DNA from: Bradyrhizobium sp. 132
GTDB taxonomy: Bacteria > Pseudomonadota > Alphaproteobacteria > Rhizobiales > Xanthobacteraceae
Length of the DNA: 64,000 bases
Reading direction: 5' to 3'
Assembly (NCBI RefSeq): GCF_023074185.1
Contig: NZ_JADPKY010000112.1
Coordinates: 1-64,000 of the forward strand
In this document: positions 54,826 through 63,981 of the stretch, in pieces
Layout of the letters: the number at the start of each line of letters is the position of its first letter
How positions within the stretch are numbered: the first letter of the stretch is position 1
Made by a program: the position numbers and the translations under genes
The notes under the pieces: model-generated
Database searches by the model: none
Told to the model about the DNA's origin: nothing
The model's input: only the letters and a program-made list of their open reading frames with translations

Positions 54826-55827
54826 TCAGAGCTTGACCATGCGCTTGCCGCGGTTCTCGCCCGCAAGCAATCCGATCAGCGCCTTCGGCGTGTTCTCCAA
54901 TCCGTCGATAATGTCTTCCTGCACCTTTAGCTTGCCGGATGCGACCCAGGCCTGGAGTTCGGCGAGCGCACGCTGGCTCTCCTTCATGTAGTCCATCACG
55001 ATGAAGCCCTGCATGACGAGCCGCTTCACCACGATCAAGCCGGGCACGCCGCGCGGGCCGTGTGCGGAGGGCGCGCCGTCATATTGCGAGATCGCGCCGC
55101 AACAGGCGATGCGGCCGTAATTGTTCATCTGCGGCAGGCAGGCTTCGAGAATGTCGCCGCCGACATTGTCGAAATAGACGTCGATCCCCTTGGGCGCCGC
55201 CGCGCGCAACGCCTTGAACACCGCGCCGTCCTTGTAATCCACGGCGGCATCGAAGCCGAGTTCGGAGGTCAGCCAGTTGCACTTGTCGGCGCCGCCGGCG
55301 ATGCCGACCACGCGGCATCCCCTGATCTTCGCGATCTGCCCGACGATCGAGCCCACCGAGCCTGCCGCCGCGGACACGACGACCGTCTCGCCTTGCTTCG
55401 GCTTGCCGATCTCCAGCAGGCCGAAATAGGCGGTGAGCCCGGCGATGCCGAACACGCTGAGCAGATGCGTCATAGGTTCGAGCTTCGGCATCTTGGTGAG
55501 GTGCTTCGCCGGCACGGCGGCAAACTCCTGCCAGCCGGTGTCGCCGAACACGATGTCGCCCGGCACGAGCCCGGGCGCCTTCGAGCTGACGACCTCGGCG
55601 ATGCCGCCGCCGGCCATCACGCTGTTGGCCTCGACGGCGGATCGATAGGTCGCGCCGTGCATCCAGGCGCGGTTGGCGGCATCGAGCGAGATATAACGCA
55701 CGCGCAGCAAAGCCTCGCCGTCCTTCGGCTCCGGCATTGCACCCTCGACCATCTTGAAATGTTCGGGACCGAGCTTGCCGCTGGGCTTTTCCACCAGAAG
55801 AATCTGGCGATTAACGCTGCCGCTCAT
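54826..55827 (-). CDS. MDR-family NADP-dependent oxidoreductase (CurA-like)
   Basis: This 333-residue zinc-independent medium-chain reductase of the leukotriene B4 12-hydroxydehydrogenase/CurA type has VVVSAAAGSVGSIVGQ for NADP and FDNVGGDILE. It would reduce an alpha,beta-unsaturated ketone or aldehyde. It stands alone. Confidence 0.92.
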   Translation of the reverse strand: MSGSVNRQILLVEKPSGKLGPEHFKMVEGAMPEPKDGEALLRVRYISLDAANRAWMHGATYRSAVEANSVMAGGGIAEVVSSKAPGLVPGDIVFGDTGWQEFAAVPAKHLTKMPKLEPMTHLLSVFGIAGLTAYFGLLEIGKPKQGETVVVSAAAGSVGSIVGQIAKIRGCRVVGIAGGADKCNWLTSELGFDAAVDYKDGAVFKALRAAAPKGIDVYFDNVGGDILEACLPQMNNYGRIACCGAISQYDGAPSAHGPRGVPGLIVVKRLVMQGFIVMDYMKESQRALAELQAWVASGKLKVQEDIIDGLENTPKALIGLLAGENRGKRMVKL

Positions 55828-55953
55828 GGTGTTTCCTCTTCGTTTGTTTGACGATTATTGATGCAGCCACCGCAAAGAAAACGTGCAGGCCGCATTCGTT
55901 GTGCGCTGCATGAAAGCTAGATCGCCGGCGCCAGTTCCGCAACGGGAAGATCC

Positions 55954-56000
55954 CGTCATTGCGAGCACACGCAAAGCGTGTTGCTTCGTTGTCGTATCTG
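55954..56000. repeat. Degraded CGTCATTGCGAG-type repeat
   Basis: CGTCATTGCGAGCAC followed by an ACGCAAAGCGTGT hairpin and TTGCTTCG is a partial copy of the 19779-19860 element. It lies upstream of the symporter gene. Confidence 0.55.
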
Positions 56001-56037
56001 CGACATCATGAAGCGGCCGGTGTCGTGGGGGTAACCA

Positions 56038-57333
56038 ATGTCGAACAGGTTCACGCAATACATTCTGGCGGCGATGGCTCTGGGCATCGTCATGGGCTCG
56101 GCGATCTACAATTTCATGCCGGATACGCGCGGGGACTGGGCCTCCTCCATCAATCTGATCGCAGTGATCTTCCTGCGCCTGATCAAGATGATCATCGCGC
56201 CGCTGGTGTTCGCGACCCTGGTCGGCGGCATCGCCCATATGGGCTCCGGCTCCAAGCTCGGCCGCATCTTCGCCAAGACCATGGGCTGGTTCGTCAGCGC
56301 GTCCTTCGTCTCGCTGATGCTCGGCCTCGTGATGGTCAATCTGCTTCAGCCCGGCGCCAATTTCCCCGGCACGCTGCCGGACAAGGGACAGTCTACGGGC
56401 TTGCCGGTCTCGGCGTTCTCGATCGAGAAATTCCTGACCCATCTGATCCCGACCTCGATCGCGGACGCGATGGCGCAGAACGAGATTCTCCAGATCGTGA
56501 TCTTCGCCGTGTTCTTCTCGGTGGCGATGGGCTCGATGCCCGAGCGCTCCAAGCCGATCCTGGCGCTGATCGACGATATCGGCCACATCATGCTCAAGGT
56601 GACGAGCTATGTGATGCTGTTCGCGCCGATCGCGGTGTGGGCCGCCATCACCGCGACCGTGGCCAAGAACGGCCTGCTGGTGCTCTGGAAGCTCATCGTC
56701 TTCATGGGCGGCTTCTATCTCTCGCTCATGATCCTGTGGGGCATCCTCGTGGTGGTCGGCTTCATCGTGATCGGGCCGCGCTACAGCCATCTGCTGAAGC
56801 TGATCCGCGAGCCGCTGATGATCGCGTTCTCCACCGCGAGCTCGGAAGCGGCGTACCCGAAGACGCTGGAGGGGCTGAACAAGTTCGGCGCCTCCTCGCG
56901 AATATCGAGCTTCGTGCTGCCGCTCGGCTATTCCTTCAATCTTGACGGCACGATGATGTACTGCACCTTCGCCAGTATCTTCATCGCGCAGACCTATCAT
57001 ATCGAGATGTCGCTCTCGACGCAGCTTGCGATGCTGGCGACGCTGATGATCACCTCCAAGGGCGTCGCCGGTGTGCCGCGCGCCTCTCTCGTGGTGATCG
57101 CCTCGACGCTGTCGCAGTTCGGCATTCCCGAGGCGGGTCTGCTGATGATCATGGGCATCGACACCTTCCTCGACATGGGCCGCAGCGCCACCAATGTGAT
57201 CGGCAACACGCTCGCGACCTCGGTCGTGGCGAAGTGGGAAGGCGAACTCGGCCCCGAGCACGAGCTTGGAGCGGGCGACGCCGTGCCGGGGGACATGATC
57301 CCCGGCGAAGTGCCTGCTATGGCCGGCCATTGA
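56038..57333 (+). CDS. Dicarboxylate/amino acid:cation symporter (DAACS, DctA/GltP type)
   Basis: This 431-residue inner-membrane protein of the glutamate transporter fold has the SSAT-like hairpin STASSEAAYPKTLEG, the second hairpin GVAGVPRASLVV and the substrate-site region DTFLDMGRSATNVIGN. It takes up C4-dicarboxylates or acidic amino acids with protons or sodium. A periplasmic binding protein gene starts 13 bases after it, so the two share a transcript. Confidence 0.93.
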   Translation: MSNRFTQYILAAMALGIVMGSAIYNFMPDTRGDWASSINLIAVIFLRLIKMIIAPLVFATLVGGIAHMGSGSKLGRIFAKTMGWFVSASFVSLMLGLVMVNLLQPGANFPGTLPDKGQSTGLPVSAFSIEKFLTHLIPTSIADAMAQNEILQIVIFAVFFSVAMGSMPERSKPILALIDDIGHIMLKVTSYVMLFAPIAVWAAITATVAKNGLLVLWKLIVFMGGFYLSLMILWGILVVVGFIVIGPRYSHLLKLIREPLMIAFSTASSEAAYPKTLEGLNKFGASSRISSFVLPLGYSFNLDGTMMYCTFASIFIAQTYHIEMSLSTQLAMLATLMITSKGVAGVPRASLVVIASTLSQFGIPEAGLLMIMGIDTFLDMGRSATNVIGNTLATSVVAKWEGELGPEHELGAGDAVPGDMIPGEVPAMAGH

Positions 57334-57346
57334 CGGGAGGTGCATC

Positions 57347-58267
57347 ATGCGCCCTTCAACGGTGATTTCGGGCGGCCTGTTGCTGACAGCGTGCCTGCTG
57401 GCAACGGGTGCCTCCGCCCAGACCGGCGGCAGCGAAGGGCTTAGCCCGACGCTGTCAGCCATCAAGAGCAGTCACACCGTGCGGCTCGGCTATCGCGAAA
57501 GCTCGCCGCCGTTCTCCTTCCTCGACCAGGCCAACCGGCCGATCGGCTACAGCCTCGAACTCTGCGAAGCTATCGTCGAGGAGATCGGCGTCGAGGTCGA
57601 CGATCCCAATCTGAAGATCGGCTACGTCAAGGTCACCTCGGACGACCGCATCGACGCCGTGCTCCAGAACAAGATCGACCTGGAATGCGGCTCGACCACG
57701 GCCAATGCGGAGCGCGGCAAGCGCGTCGCCTTCTCGCCGCTGATGTTCGTCGCCGGTACCAAGCTGATGGTGCCGAAGGCATCAAGCGTCCAGTCGTTGA
57801 CCGATCTGAAGGGCAAGACCATCGTGGTGACGAAGGGCACCACCAACGAGCAGGCGATCCAGGCGGCCGACAAGAAGTCCGCGTTGGGACTGACCATCGT
57901 TGTCGGTGCCGATCACGAACAGTCGTACCAGATGCTCGTCGACGGCAAGGCCGATGCCTTCGCGACCGACGATATCCTGCTGTCCGGCCTGATCGTGCGC
58001 CACAAGGCGCAGGACAGGTTCCGCGTCACCGGCGATTATTTGTCCTACGACCCCTACGGCATCATGTTCCGCAAGGGCGAACCGCAACTGACGGTCGTGG
58101 TCGATCGCACCTTCCGCAAGCTGGGGTCCAACCACGACCTCGTCCCGCTCTACAACAAATGGTTCACCGCCAGGCTTCCGACCGGCGAACGGCTGAACGT
58201 GCCGATCTCGCTGCAACTGGAGGAAGCCTTCAAGGCGATGGACGATTCCGCGAGCGCGAATAATTAG
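57347..58267 (+). CDS. Acidic amino acid-type substrate-binding protein
   Basis: This 306-residue protein of the GltI-like polar amino acid binding family (SBP family 3) has a signal peptide ending ASAQT, VRLGYRESSPPFSFLD at the start of the mature domain, and DLECGSTTANAERGKR. It normally feeds a GltJKL ABC permease, but none is adjacent; the only membrane partner is the symporter upstream. The start follows GGGAGG. Confidence 0.92.
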   Translation: MRPSTVISGGLLLTACLLATGASAQTGGSEGLSPTLSAIKSSHTVRLGYRESSPPFSFLDQANRPIGYSLELCEAIVEEIGVEVDDPNLKIGYVKVTSDDRIDAVLQNKIDLECGSTTANAERGKRVAFSPLMFVAGTKLMVPKASSVQSLTDLKGKTIVVTKGTTNEQAIQAADKKSALGLTIVVGADHEQSYQMLVDGKADAFATDDILLSGLIVRHKAQDRFRVTGDYLSYDPYGIMFRKGEPQLTVVVDRTFRKLGSNHDLVPLYNKWFTARLPTGERLNVPISLQLEEAFKAMDDSASANN

Positions 58268-58307
58268 GGCATGTGCGACGAGCGCCGTGTCCCGCGAATG
58301 GAGAGAA

Positions 58308-58357
58308 CCCCTCATCCGGCGCTTCGCGCCACCTTCTCCCACAACAAGGGGAGAAGG
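58308..58357. repeat. Dispersed hairpin repeat
   Basis: CCCCTCATCCGGCGCTTCGC with CCTTCTCCC/GGGGAGAAGG arms is a copy of the 65-108 element, between convergent genes. Confidence 0.65.
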
Positions 58358-58377
58358 ATTACAGCGCGCGGGGGCGC

Positions 58378-59184
58378 TCAGCGTTCGTCGCCAAACACCC
58401 GATCCAGCGCCGCATCATACGTCGCCTGCACCAACTCCGGATGCAGCTTCGCCAGCGCCTCCATCATCACGCCGGAATTGATCTCGAGCACGATCCACGC
58501 GCCATCGACACGGACCACGTCGATCGACGCGAAGCGGATGCCGATCGCGTTGGCTGCGTCGATGGCAAGTTTTCCGCAGGCCGCGCGGACCTCGCCATTC
58601 TGCGCCAGCACGGGCTTTGCGCCGGCATCGAGATTGTGCCGCCAATCCGAGCCACGCTGCTTGCTGTAGATCACACGGGGCACATCATCCAGCAGCACCA
58701 CACGGACCTCCTCCTCGATCGCGACGTAGGGTGAGATCACGAGCCCGGCGCTCATCGAAAAAATCTCGCCAACCGCGTGGTCGAGCTCCGCCTGCGTCGC
58801 CACCCTGAAGACGGATCGTCCCGACGTCCCCTCGTTCGGCTTCACCACCACGCCCTGCGAATTGTCGCGAAGCAGCCCAAGCATTGCCTCCTGCCAGCCG
58901 GCGCCAACAACATTCATGCCCAGCTTCGGATTGAGGAAGAGGTGATGCGGAATGCAGGGCACGCCCACAAGCGTCAGCGCCTCGGCGGTCGCCGATTTGT
59001 CGTTGGCGATGCGATGCGCAATCGCGCTGTTGAGGCCAACGTCGTAGCCGAAGGCGAAGTGGTGCTGCGCGCCCCGGCGCATCGCGAGCAGCCAGCCGCC
59101 GGCGCGGACATCGAGCGCGATGCCATGGTTCGCGCAATAGCGCCTGATCGCCTGGACGAAGATCCGCTCGCCGCTCGCCGCCAT
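58378..59184 (-). CDS. ATP-grasp (RimK-like) protein
   Basis: This protein of about 268 residues has the ATP-grasp fold: VVVKPNEGTSGRSVFR for nucleotide binding, EEEVRVVLLDD, and the metal site VLEINSGVMME. It resembles RimK-type or cyanophycin-synthetase-like ligases that join an amino acid to a carboxylate. No partner gene is adjacent. ATG 59184 is favoured over a longer start 66 bases upstream because the extra residues are not conserved-looking. Confidence 0.82.
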   Translation of the reverse strand: MAASGERIFVQAIRRYCANHGIALDVRAGGWLLAMRRGAQHHFAFGYDVGLNSAIAHRIANDKSATAEALTLVGVPCIPHHLFLNPKLGMNVVGAGWQEAMLGLLRDNSQGVVVKPNEGTSGRSVFRVATQAELDHAVGEIFSMSAGLVISPYVAIEEEVRVVLLDDVPRVIYSKQRGSDWRHNLDAGAKPVLAQNGEVRAACGKLAIDAANAIGIRFASIDVVRVDGAWIVLEINSGVMMEALAKLHPELVQATYDAALDRVFGDER

Positions 59185-59571
59185 GTGTCGGTCGCCAGTT
59201 TCCGTCGTTCCTGTCGCCAAAAGCCGCAAAAATGCGGGAAACGGCGCCAATCCAGGGTGAAAGTCAGAGCTATTCTTAATGAAATTATCGCGAGCGCGAC
59301 GGAAATTAAGTGCTGCAATGAGGCCTTGGAAGGAAAAGAAATTGCCCTTCGCGCGTGCCCGGCAGCAGATTCACTAATGATGCGGCCATTTCCGCTGCAA
59401 ACGCCGGTTTGACCGGCATCAATTGCATCCGGAACGAGGTTGATTATTGGTCTCAATGGCGTAGATCACACACGAGAAATCCTCCGCCATGGCAATGGTG
59501 TCCGCTCCGCTTTCAGGGGCCGGGCAATGCTTTTGCCCTAAAACCGCAATTATTCGGAATATCGAAAAATC
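59185..59571. other. Intergenic region upstream of ferredoxin-NADP reductase
   Basis: This 387-base gap between divergent genes contains no supported gene. It includes an FNR/FixK-type box at 59409-59422. The rest is moderately AT-rich and should hold the promoters for both flanking genes. Confidence 0.6.
59409..59422. promoter_or_regulatory. FNR/FixK-type box
   Basis: TTGACCGGCATCAA fits the FixK/FNR consensus TTGA-N6-TCAA exactly. It lies 150 bases upstream of the reductase start, so a transcript starting about 41 bases downstream would carry a leader of about 115 bases. A weak TATTGG is at the expected -10. Confidence 0.5.
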
Positions 59572-60345
59572 ATGAGCGCGTTTTACCGAGAGAAAGTTCT
59601 TTCCGTCCAGCATTGGACCGACACCCTGTTCAGCTTTCGCGCCACCCGCGATTCCGGCTTCCGCTTCCAGAACGGCCAGTTCGCGATGATCGGCCTCGAA
59701 ATTGAGGGCCGCCCGCTGCTGCGCGCCTACAGCATGGCGAGCGCCAATCACGAGGAGGAGCTCGAGTTCTTCTCGATCAAGGTCCAGGACGGCCCGCTGA
59801 CGTCGCGTCTCCAGAAGATCAGGGAAGGCGACACCATCCTGGTCGGCCGCAAGGCGACCGGCACGCTGATCACCGACAACCTCATCCCCGGCAAGCGGCT
59901 GATGCTGCTCTCGACCGGCACGGGCCTGGCGCCCTTCGCCAGCCTGATCAAGGACCCCGAGGTCTACGACCAGTTCGACAGCATCGTGCTGGTGCATGGC
60001 TGCCGTCAGGTCTCCGAGCTCGCCTATGGCGAGAGGCTCGTCGCCAGCCTTCGCGAGGACGAACTGTTCGGGGAGTTGCTCGCGGACAAGCTCATCTACT
60101 ACCCGACCGTGACCCGCGAGCCCTTCAAGAACCGCGGCCGCATCACCGATCTCATCAGCTCCGAGCAGATCTTCAACGACATCGGCCAGGGCCCGCTCGA
60201 CATCGCGACCGACCGCGTCATGATGTGCGGCAGCCCGGGGATGCTCGAAGAGCTGAAAGTGATGTTCGAGGGCCGCGACTTCGTCGAGGGCTCCGGCAAC
60301 AAGCCCGGCCATTTCGTGATCGAAAAGGCGTTCGTCGAGCGGTAG
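59572..60345 (+). CDS. fpr: Ferredoxin--NADP reductase
   Basis: This 257-residue flavoprotein of the bacterial FPR type has the FAD motif RAYSMAS, NADP-binding STGTGLAPFASLI, the CGSPGMLEELK segment and the C-terminal AFVER end. It exchanges electrons between NADPH and ferredoxin/flavodoxin, possibly with FdxA at 5.7 kb or with the GltB-like protein downstream. The FixK-type box upstream suggests oxygen or redox control. Confidence 0.93.
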   Translation: MSAFYREKVLSVQHWTDTLFSFRATRDSGFRFQNGQFAMIGLEIEGRPLLRAYSMASANHEEELEFFSIKVQDGPLTSRLQKIREGDTILVGRKATGTLITDNLIPGKRLMLLSTGTGLAPFASLIKDPEVYDQFDSIVLVHGCRQVSELAYGERLVASLREDELFGELLADKLIYYPTVTREPFKNRGRITDLISSEQIFNDIGQGPLDIATDRVMMCGSPGMLEELKVMFEGRDFVEGSGNKPGHFVIEKAFVER

Positions 60346-60654
60346 GCCCTTTCGGTGTCGTCCTGGCTTTCGTCAGGACGAAGGCTATGGGTAAAGCGCC
60401 TTGACCGGTTAATGGTCCGTCCTCCCCAGCACTTCTGCTGCACTGCAAAAGTCCGCCCATCGGGCTGATTGATTTGTCTCCCCCGAATTCGCTAGCCTGA
60501 AACAAGGGCCGCGTCATATCCGTATGACGGGCGCGGGCGTATCGTATCGCCTCATGCTGGCGAGAGGATGGGAATCGTGGCCGACGACAACACAACGCAG
60601 GAATCGTCCAAGCACTTATCGCCCAAACGTCTGGCGCTGGCGGAAGAGGGGATC

Positions 60655-62280
60655 ATGGAAACCCTGCTGCTGCCATTCTCCCCACGCTTCATCATCCTGA
60701 CGATCTGCGCGGTGGTCACCGCGTTGCTGATCGGCATCGGCATCGCCGACCGCAAGATCTTCGACATCCTGCTGATCCCGATCCTGATCTTCGGCGCGTT
60801 GACGGCGCTTGGCGTCCGCGACCTGATGCAGAAGGGCCATGCGGTTCTGCGTAATTACCCGATCTCGGCGCATATCCGCTTCCTGCTCGAAGAGATTCGT
60901 CCGGAAATGCGGCAGTATTTCTTCGAGAGCGAGAAGGACGGCATGCCGTTCTCGCGCGACATCCGTGCGGTGGTCTATCAGCGCGCCAAGATGCAGCTCG
61001 ACAAGCGTCCGTTCGGCACCCAGGAGGACGTCTACCGCGAGGGCTACGAGTGGATGCATCACTCGGTCTCGCCGAAGACGCATGCCGATGAGAAATTCCG
61101 CGTCACCATCGGCGGGCCGGATTGCGCGAAGCCCTATTCCGCTTCGGTGTTCAACATCTCGGCGATGAGTTTTGGCGCGCTCAGCCCGAACGCCGTGCGA
61201 GCGCTGAATGCCGGCGCCAGGAAGGGCGCCTTCGCGCATGACACCGGCGAGGGCGGCGTCAGTCCCTATCATCGCGAGATGGGCGGCGACATCATCTGGG
61301 AGATCGGCTCGGGTTATTTCGGCTGTCGCCATCTCGACGGCAGCTTCGATCCCGAGGCGTTCGCGCGCGTCGCGACCCAGGACCAGATCAAGATGGTCGA
61401 GCTCAAGATCAGCCAGGGCGCCAAGCCCGGCCATGGCGGCGTGCTGCCGGCGGCGAAGGTTTCGGAAGAGATTTCCAAGATCCGCGGCGTCGCGATGGGC
61501 GAGGATTGCATCTCGCCGGCTTCGCACCGCGCCTTCTCGACGCCAATAGGCATGATGCGGTTCATCGCCGAGATGCGCCGCCTCTCCGGCGGCAAGCCGA
61601 CGGGATTCAAGCTCTGCATCGGCCATCCCTGGGAATTTCTGGCGATCTGCAAGGCCATGATCGAGACCGGCATCTATCCTGATTTCATCGTCGTCGACGG
61701 CAACGAGGGCGGCACCGGCGCGGCGCCGCTGGAGTTCATGGATCATCTGGGCATGCCGATGCGCGAAGGGATCAATTTCGTCCACAATGCGCTGATCGGC
61801 ATCAATGCGCGCGACCGCATCAAGCTCGGCGCCTCCGGCAAGATCGCCACTGCGTTCGACATGGCGCGCGCCATGGCGATCGGTGCCGACTGGTGCAATT
61901 CGGCGCGCGGATTCATGTTCTCGCTCGGCTGCATCCAGTCGCTGAGCTGCCACACCGACCGCTGCCCGACCGGTGTCGCAACCCAGGATCCGACGCGTGC
62001 CCGCGCGCTCTATGTGCCGCTCAAGATCGACCGCGTGCACAACTACCACCATGCGACGCTGCACTCGCTGAGCGAGCTGATTGCCGCGGCCGGCCTTGAA
62101 CATCCGCAGCAATTGCGCCCGATCCACTTCAGCCAGCGGACCTCGACGACCCAGGTGAAATCCTTCGCACAGCTCTACCCGTCGCTGCGCCCGGGTGAGT
62201 TGCTCGAAGGCACCGAAGACCCGCGCTTCCGGGACGCCTGGCAGATGGCGCGGACGGAGACGTTCCAGCCGGCGCAGTAG
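60655..62280 (+). CDS. FMN-binding glutamate synthase-family protein
   Basis: This protein of about 541 residues has two N-terminal membrane helices and a GltB central/FMN domain: ISAMSFGALSPNAVRALN, GAKPGHGGVLPAAKV, DGNEGGTGAAP and a C-terminal CHTDRCPTGVATQ Fe-S motif. It lacks the glutaminase domain, so it is a membrane-attached ferredoxin-type oxidoreductase rather than normal glutamate synthase; the reaction is unknown. Start options are ATG 60568, GTG 60577 (behind GAGAGG) and ATG 60655 (behind AAGAGGGG). Confidence 0.88.
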   Translation: METLLLPFSPRFIILTICAVVTALLIGIGIADRKIFDILLIPILIFGALTALGVRDLMQKGHAVLRNYPISAHIRFLLEEIRPEMRQYFFESEKDGMPFSRDIRAVVYQRAKMQLDKRPFGTQEDVYREGYEWMHHSVSPKTHADEKFRVTIGGPDCAKPYSASVFNISAMSFGALSPNAVRALNAGARKGAFAHDTGEGGVSPYHREMGGDIIWEIGSGYFGCRHLDGSFDPEAFARVATQDQIKMVELKISQGAKPGHGGVLPAAKVSEEISKIRGVAMGEDCISPASHRAFSTPIGMMRFIAEMRRLSGGKPTGFKLCIGHPWEFLAICKAMIETGIYPDFIVVDGNEGGTGAAPLEFMDHLGMPMREGINFVHNALIGINARDRIKLGASGKIATAFDMARAMAIGADWCNSARGFMFSLGCIQSLSCHTDRCPTGVATQDPTRARALYVPLKIDRVHNYHHATLHSLSELIAAAGLEHPQQLRPIHFSQRTSTTQVKSFAQLYPSLRPGELLEGTEDPRFRDAWQMARTETFQPAQ

Positions 62281-62387
62281 GCGCCGGTCCACCGCATGAT
62301 ACCGCCCCACGTCTGACCGCGCGTAAATTTCCCGGGAGCGAGGTTGCAGCTTAACGTCCGTGTCAGCTTCGGGTGTAAACTGGCTCC

Positions 62388-62627
62388 ATGGACGAACGAC
62401 GCGACAAGGCAAGGCATCGCGTGCTGAAGGCCGGGACGATCGAGTTCGGCGGCGGCGCGATCGACTGCACCGTCCGCAACCTGTCCGGTACCGGCGCCGC
62501 GCTCGACGTCTCCAGCCCCGTCGGCATCCCCGACCATTTCACCCTGTTCGTCCAGGTTGACGGCACGCATCTCGCCTGCACCGTGGTCTGGCGCAAGGAA
62601 AAGCGGATCGGCGTGAGGTTCGGGTGA
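62388..62627 (+). CDS. PilZ-domain protein
   Basis: This 79-residue single-domain protein has the two cyclic-di-GMP binding elements: an Arg-rich RRDKARHRVLKAG start and RNLSGTGAALDV (N-x-S-x-x-G). It would bind c-di-GMP and act on motility or polysaccharide proteins. It has no obvious effector gene beside it. Confidence 0.9.
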   Translation: MDERRDKARHRVLKAGTIEFGGGAIDCTVRNLSGTGAALDVSSPVGIPDHFTLFVQVDGTHLACTVVWRKEKRIGVRFG

Positions 62628-62685
62628 GGGGTTCTCTCCGCGAGCGCTTCTCTTGTAATCGAGTTTCGCGGAGACAGGCAGCATC

Positions 62686-63981
62686 TTATCCTGTCTCGAC
62701 TTCGCCGATCCGGCTCGCCAAAATCTTGTCGATCCGCCGCCCGTCGAGATCGATCACCTCGATGTGCCAGCCGCCGAGGTCGAAGGCGTCGCCGACATCA
62801 GGCAGCAGGTTGAACTGCTGCAGCACGAAGCCGGCGACCGTGTTGTAGCGGTGCGGCGGCAGTTCGATGCCGAGCAGCTCGCCGAACTCGTCGACCGGCA
62901 TCCAGCCTGAGATCAGCAGTGAATCGTCCGCGCGCTTGACGTAGGCCGGTTCCGGCGGGCCTTCCTCGGAATGGAAGGCGCCGACGATCGATTCCAGAAT
63001 GTCAGCCGTCGTCACGATGCCTTCGAAGGCGCCGTATTCGTCGTAGACGAGGCCAACATGCACCGGCGCAGCCTTCAGGATCGCGAGCACGTCGCGGGCA
63101 TCCGCCGACGCGGGAATGCCCGGCGCCTCGCGAACCAGCGCGCGCAAATCCGGCGTGCGCTCGTTCATGTAGGCGACCAGCAGGTCCTTGGCCTGGAGCA
63201 CGCCAATCGGCTTGTCACGGTCACCGTCGGACACGGGGAAGCGCGAATGCGGACTCTTCGCGATGGTCGCTTGAATGTTCTCCGGTGCATCGCGCAGGTC
63301 GATCTCGTTGACCTCCGTGCGCGGCGTCATGATTGCGCCGACCGGCCGGTCGCCAAGCCGCATCACGCCTGCGATCATTTCCTTTTCGCCCGATTCCAGC
63401 ACGCCCGCGCTTTCGGCCTCGCTGACCAGATGATGGATCTCGTCCTCCGAGACCTTCTCCTCGGCCTTGCCGCCGCGGCCGAGTAGCGAGAGGATCAGCT
63501 TGCCGGAGAGATCGAGCAGGAAAACCAGCGGCAGCGAGACCCGCGCCAGAACGTGCATCGCGGGGGCGACCTTGACCGCGATGCTCTCGGGGTCGCGCAG
63601 CGCCACCTGCTTCGGCACCAGCTCGCCGACGATCAGGGTGGCGTAGGTGATGAGCGTGACCACGATGCCGACGCCGACGATGTCGGCAATCCCTGCGGAC
63701 AAGCCGAGTTCGAGCAGCCATTGCGTCAGCCGCTGCCCGAGCGTCGCGCCCGAGAACGCGCCGGAGAGCACGCCGACCAGCGTGATGCCGATCTGCACCG
63801 TCGAGAGGAATTTGCCGGGATCGGCCGCGAGCGTCAGCGCCCGCTCGGCGCCGCGTACGCCCTTGGCGGCAAGTATGGACAGCCGTGCCGGGCGCGAGGA
63901 GACCACCGCCAGCTCGGACATGGAGAGCAAACCGTTGATGACGATCAGGACGACGACGATGGCGAGTTCGACGGAGAGCAT
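62686..63981 (-). CDS. CNNM/CorC-type hemolysin-family membrane protein
   Basis: This 431-residue protein has an N-terminal DUF21 (CNNM) domain with about four hydrophobic segments (residues 1-190), a pair of CBS domains (about 210-330) and a C-terminal CorC_HlyC domain (about 345-425). The family is linked to Mg2+/Co2+ export. The start is ATG 63981 near the window end. Confidence 0.93.
   Translation of the reverse strand: MLSVELAIVVVLIVINGLLSMSELAVVSSRPARLSILAAKGVRGAERALTLAADPGKFLSTVQIGITLVGVLSGAFSGATLGQRLTQWLLELGLSAGIADIVGVGIVVTLITYATLIVGELVPKQVALRDPESIAVKVAPAMHVLARVSLPLVFLLDLSGKLILSLLGRGGKAEEKVSEDEIHHLVSEAESAGVLESGEKEMIAGVMRLGDRPVGAIMTPRTEVNEIDLRDAPENIQATIAKSPHSRFPVSDGDRDKPIGVLQAKDLLVAYMNERTPDLRALVREAPGIPASADARDVLAILKAAPVHVGLVYDEYGAFEGIVTTADILESIVGAFHSEEGPPEPAYVKRADDSLLISGWMPVDEFGELLGIELPPHRYNTVAGFVLQQFNLLPDVGDAFDLGGWHIEVIDLDGRRIDKILASRIGEVETG

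Noticed and set aside
55855..57465. 536-residue minus-strand open frame opposite the symporter gene
   Set aside because: No domain is visible and the opposite strand encodes a clear DAACS transporter.
60616..62412. 598-residue minus-strand open frame opposite the GltB-like gene
   Set aside because: It is an Arg/Asp/His-rich shadow of a conserved FMN protein.
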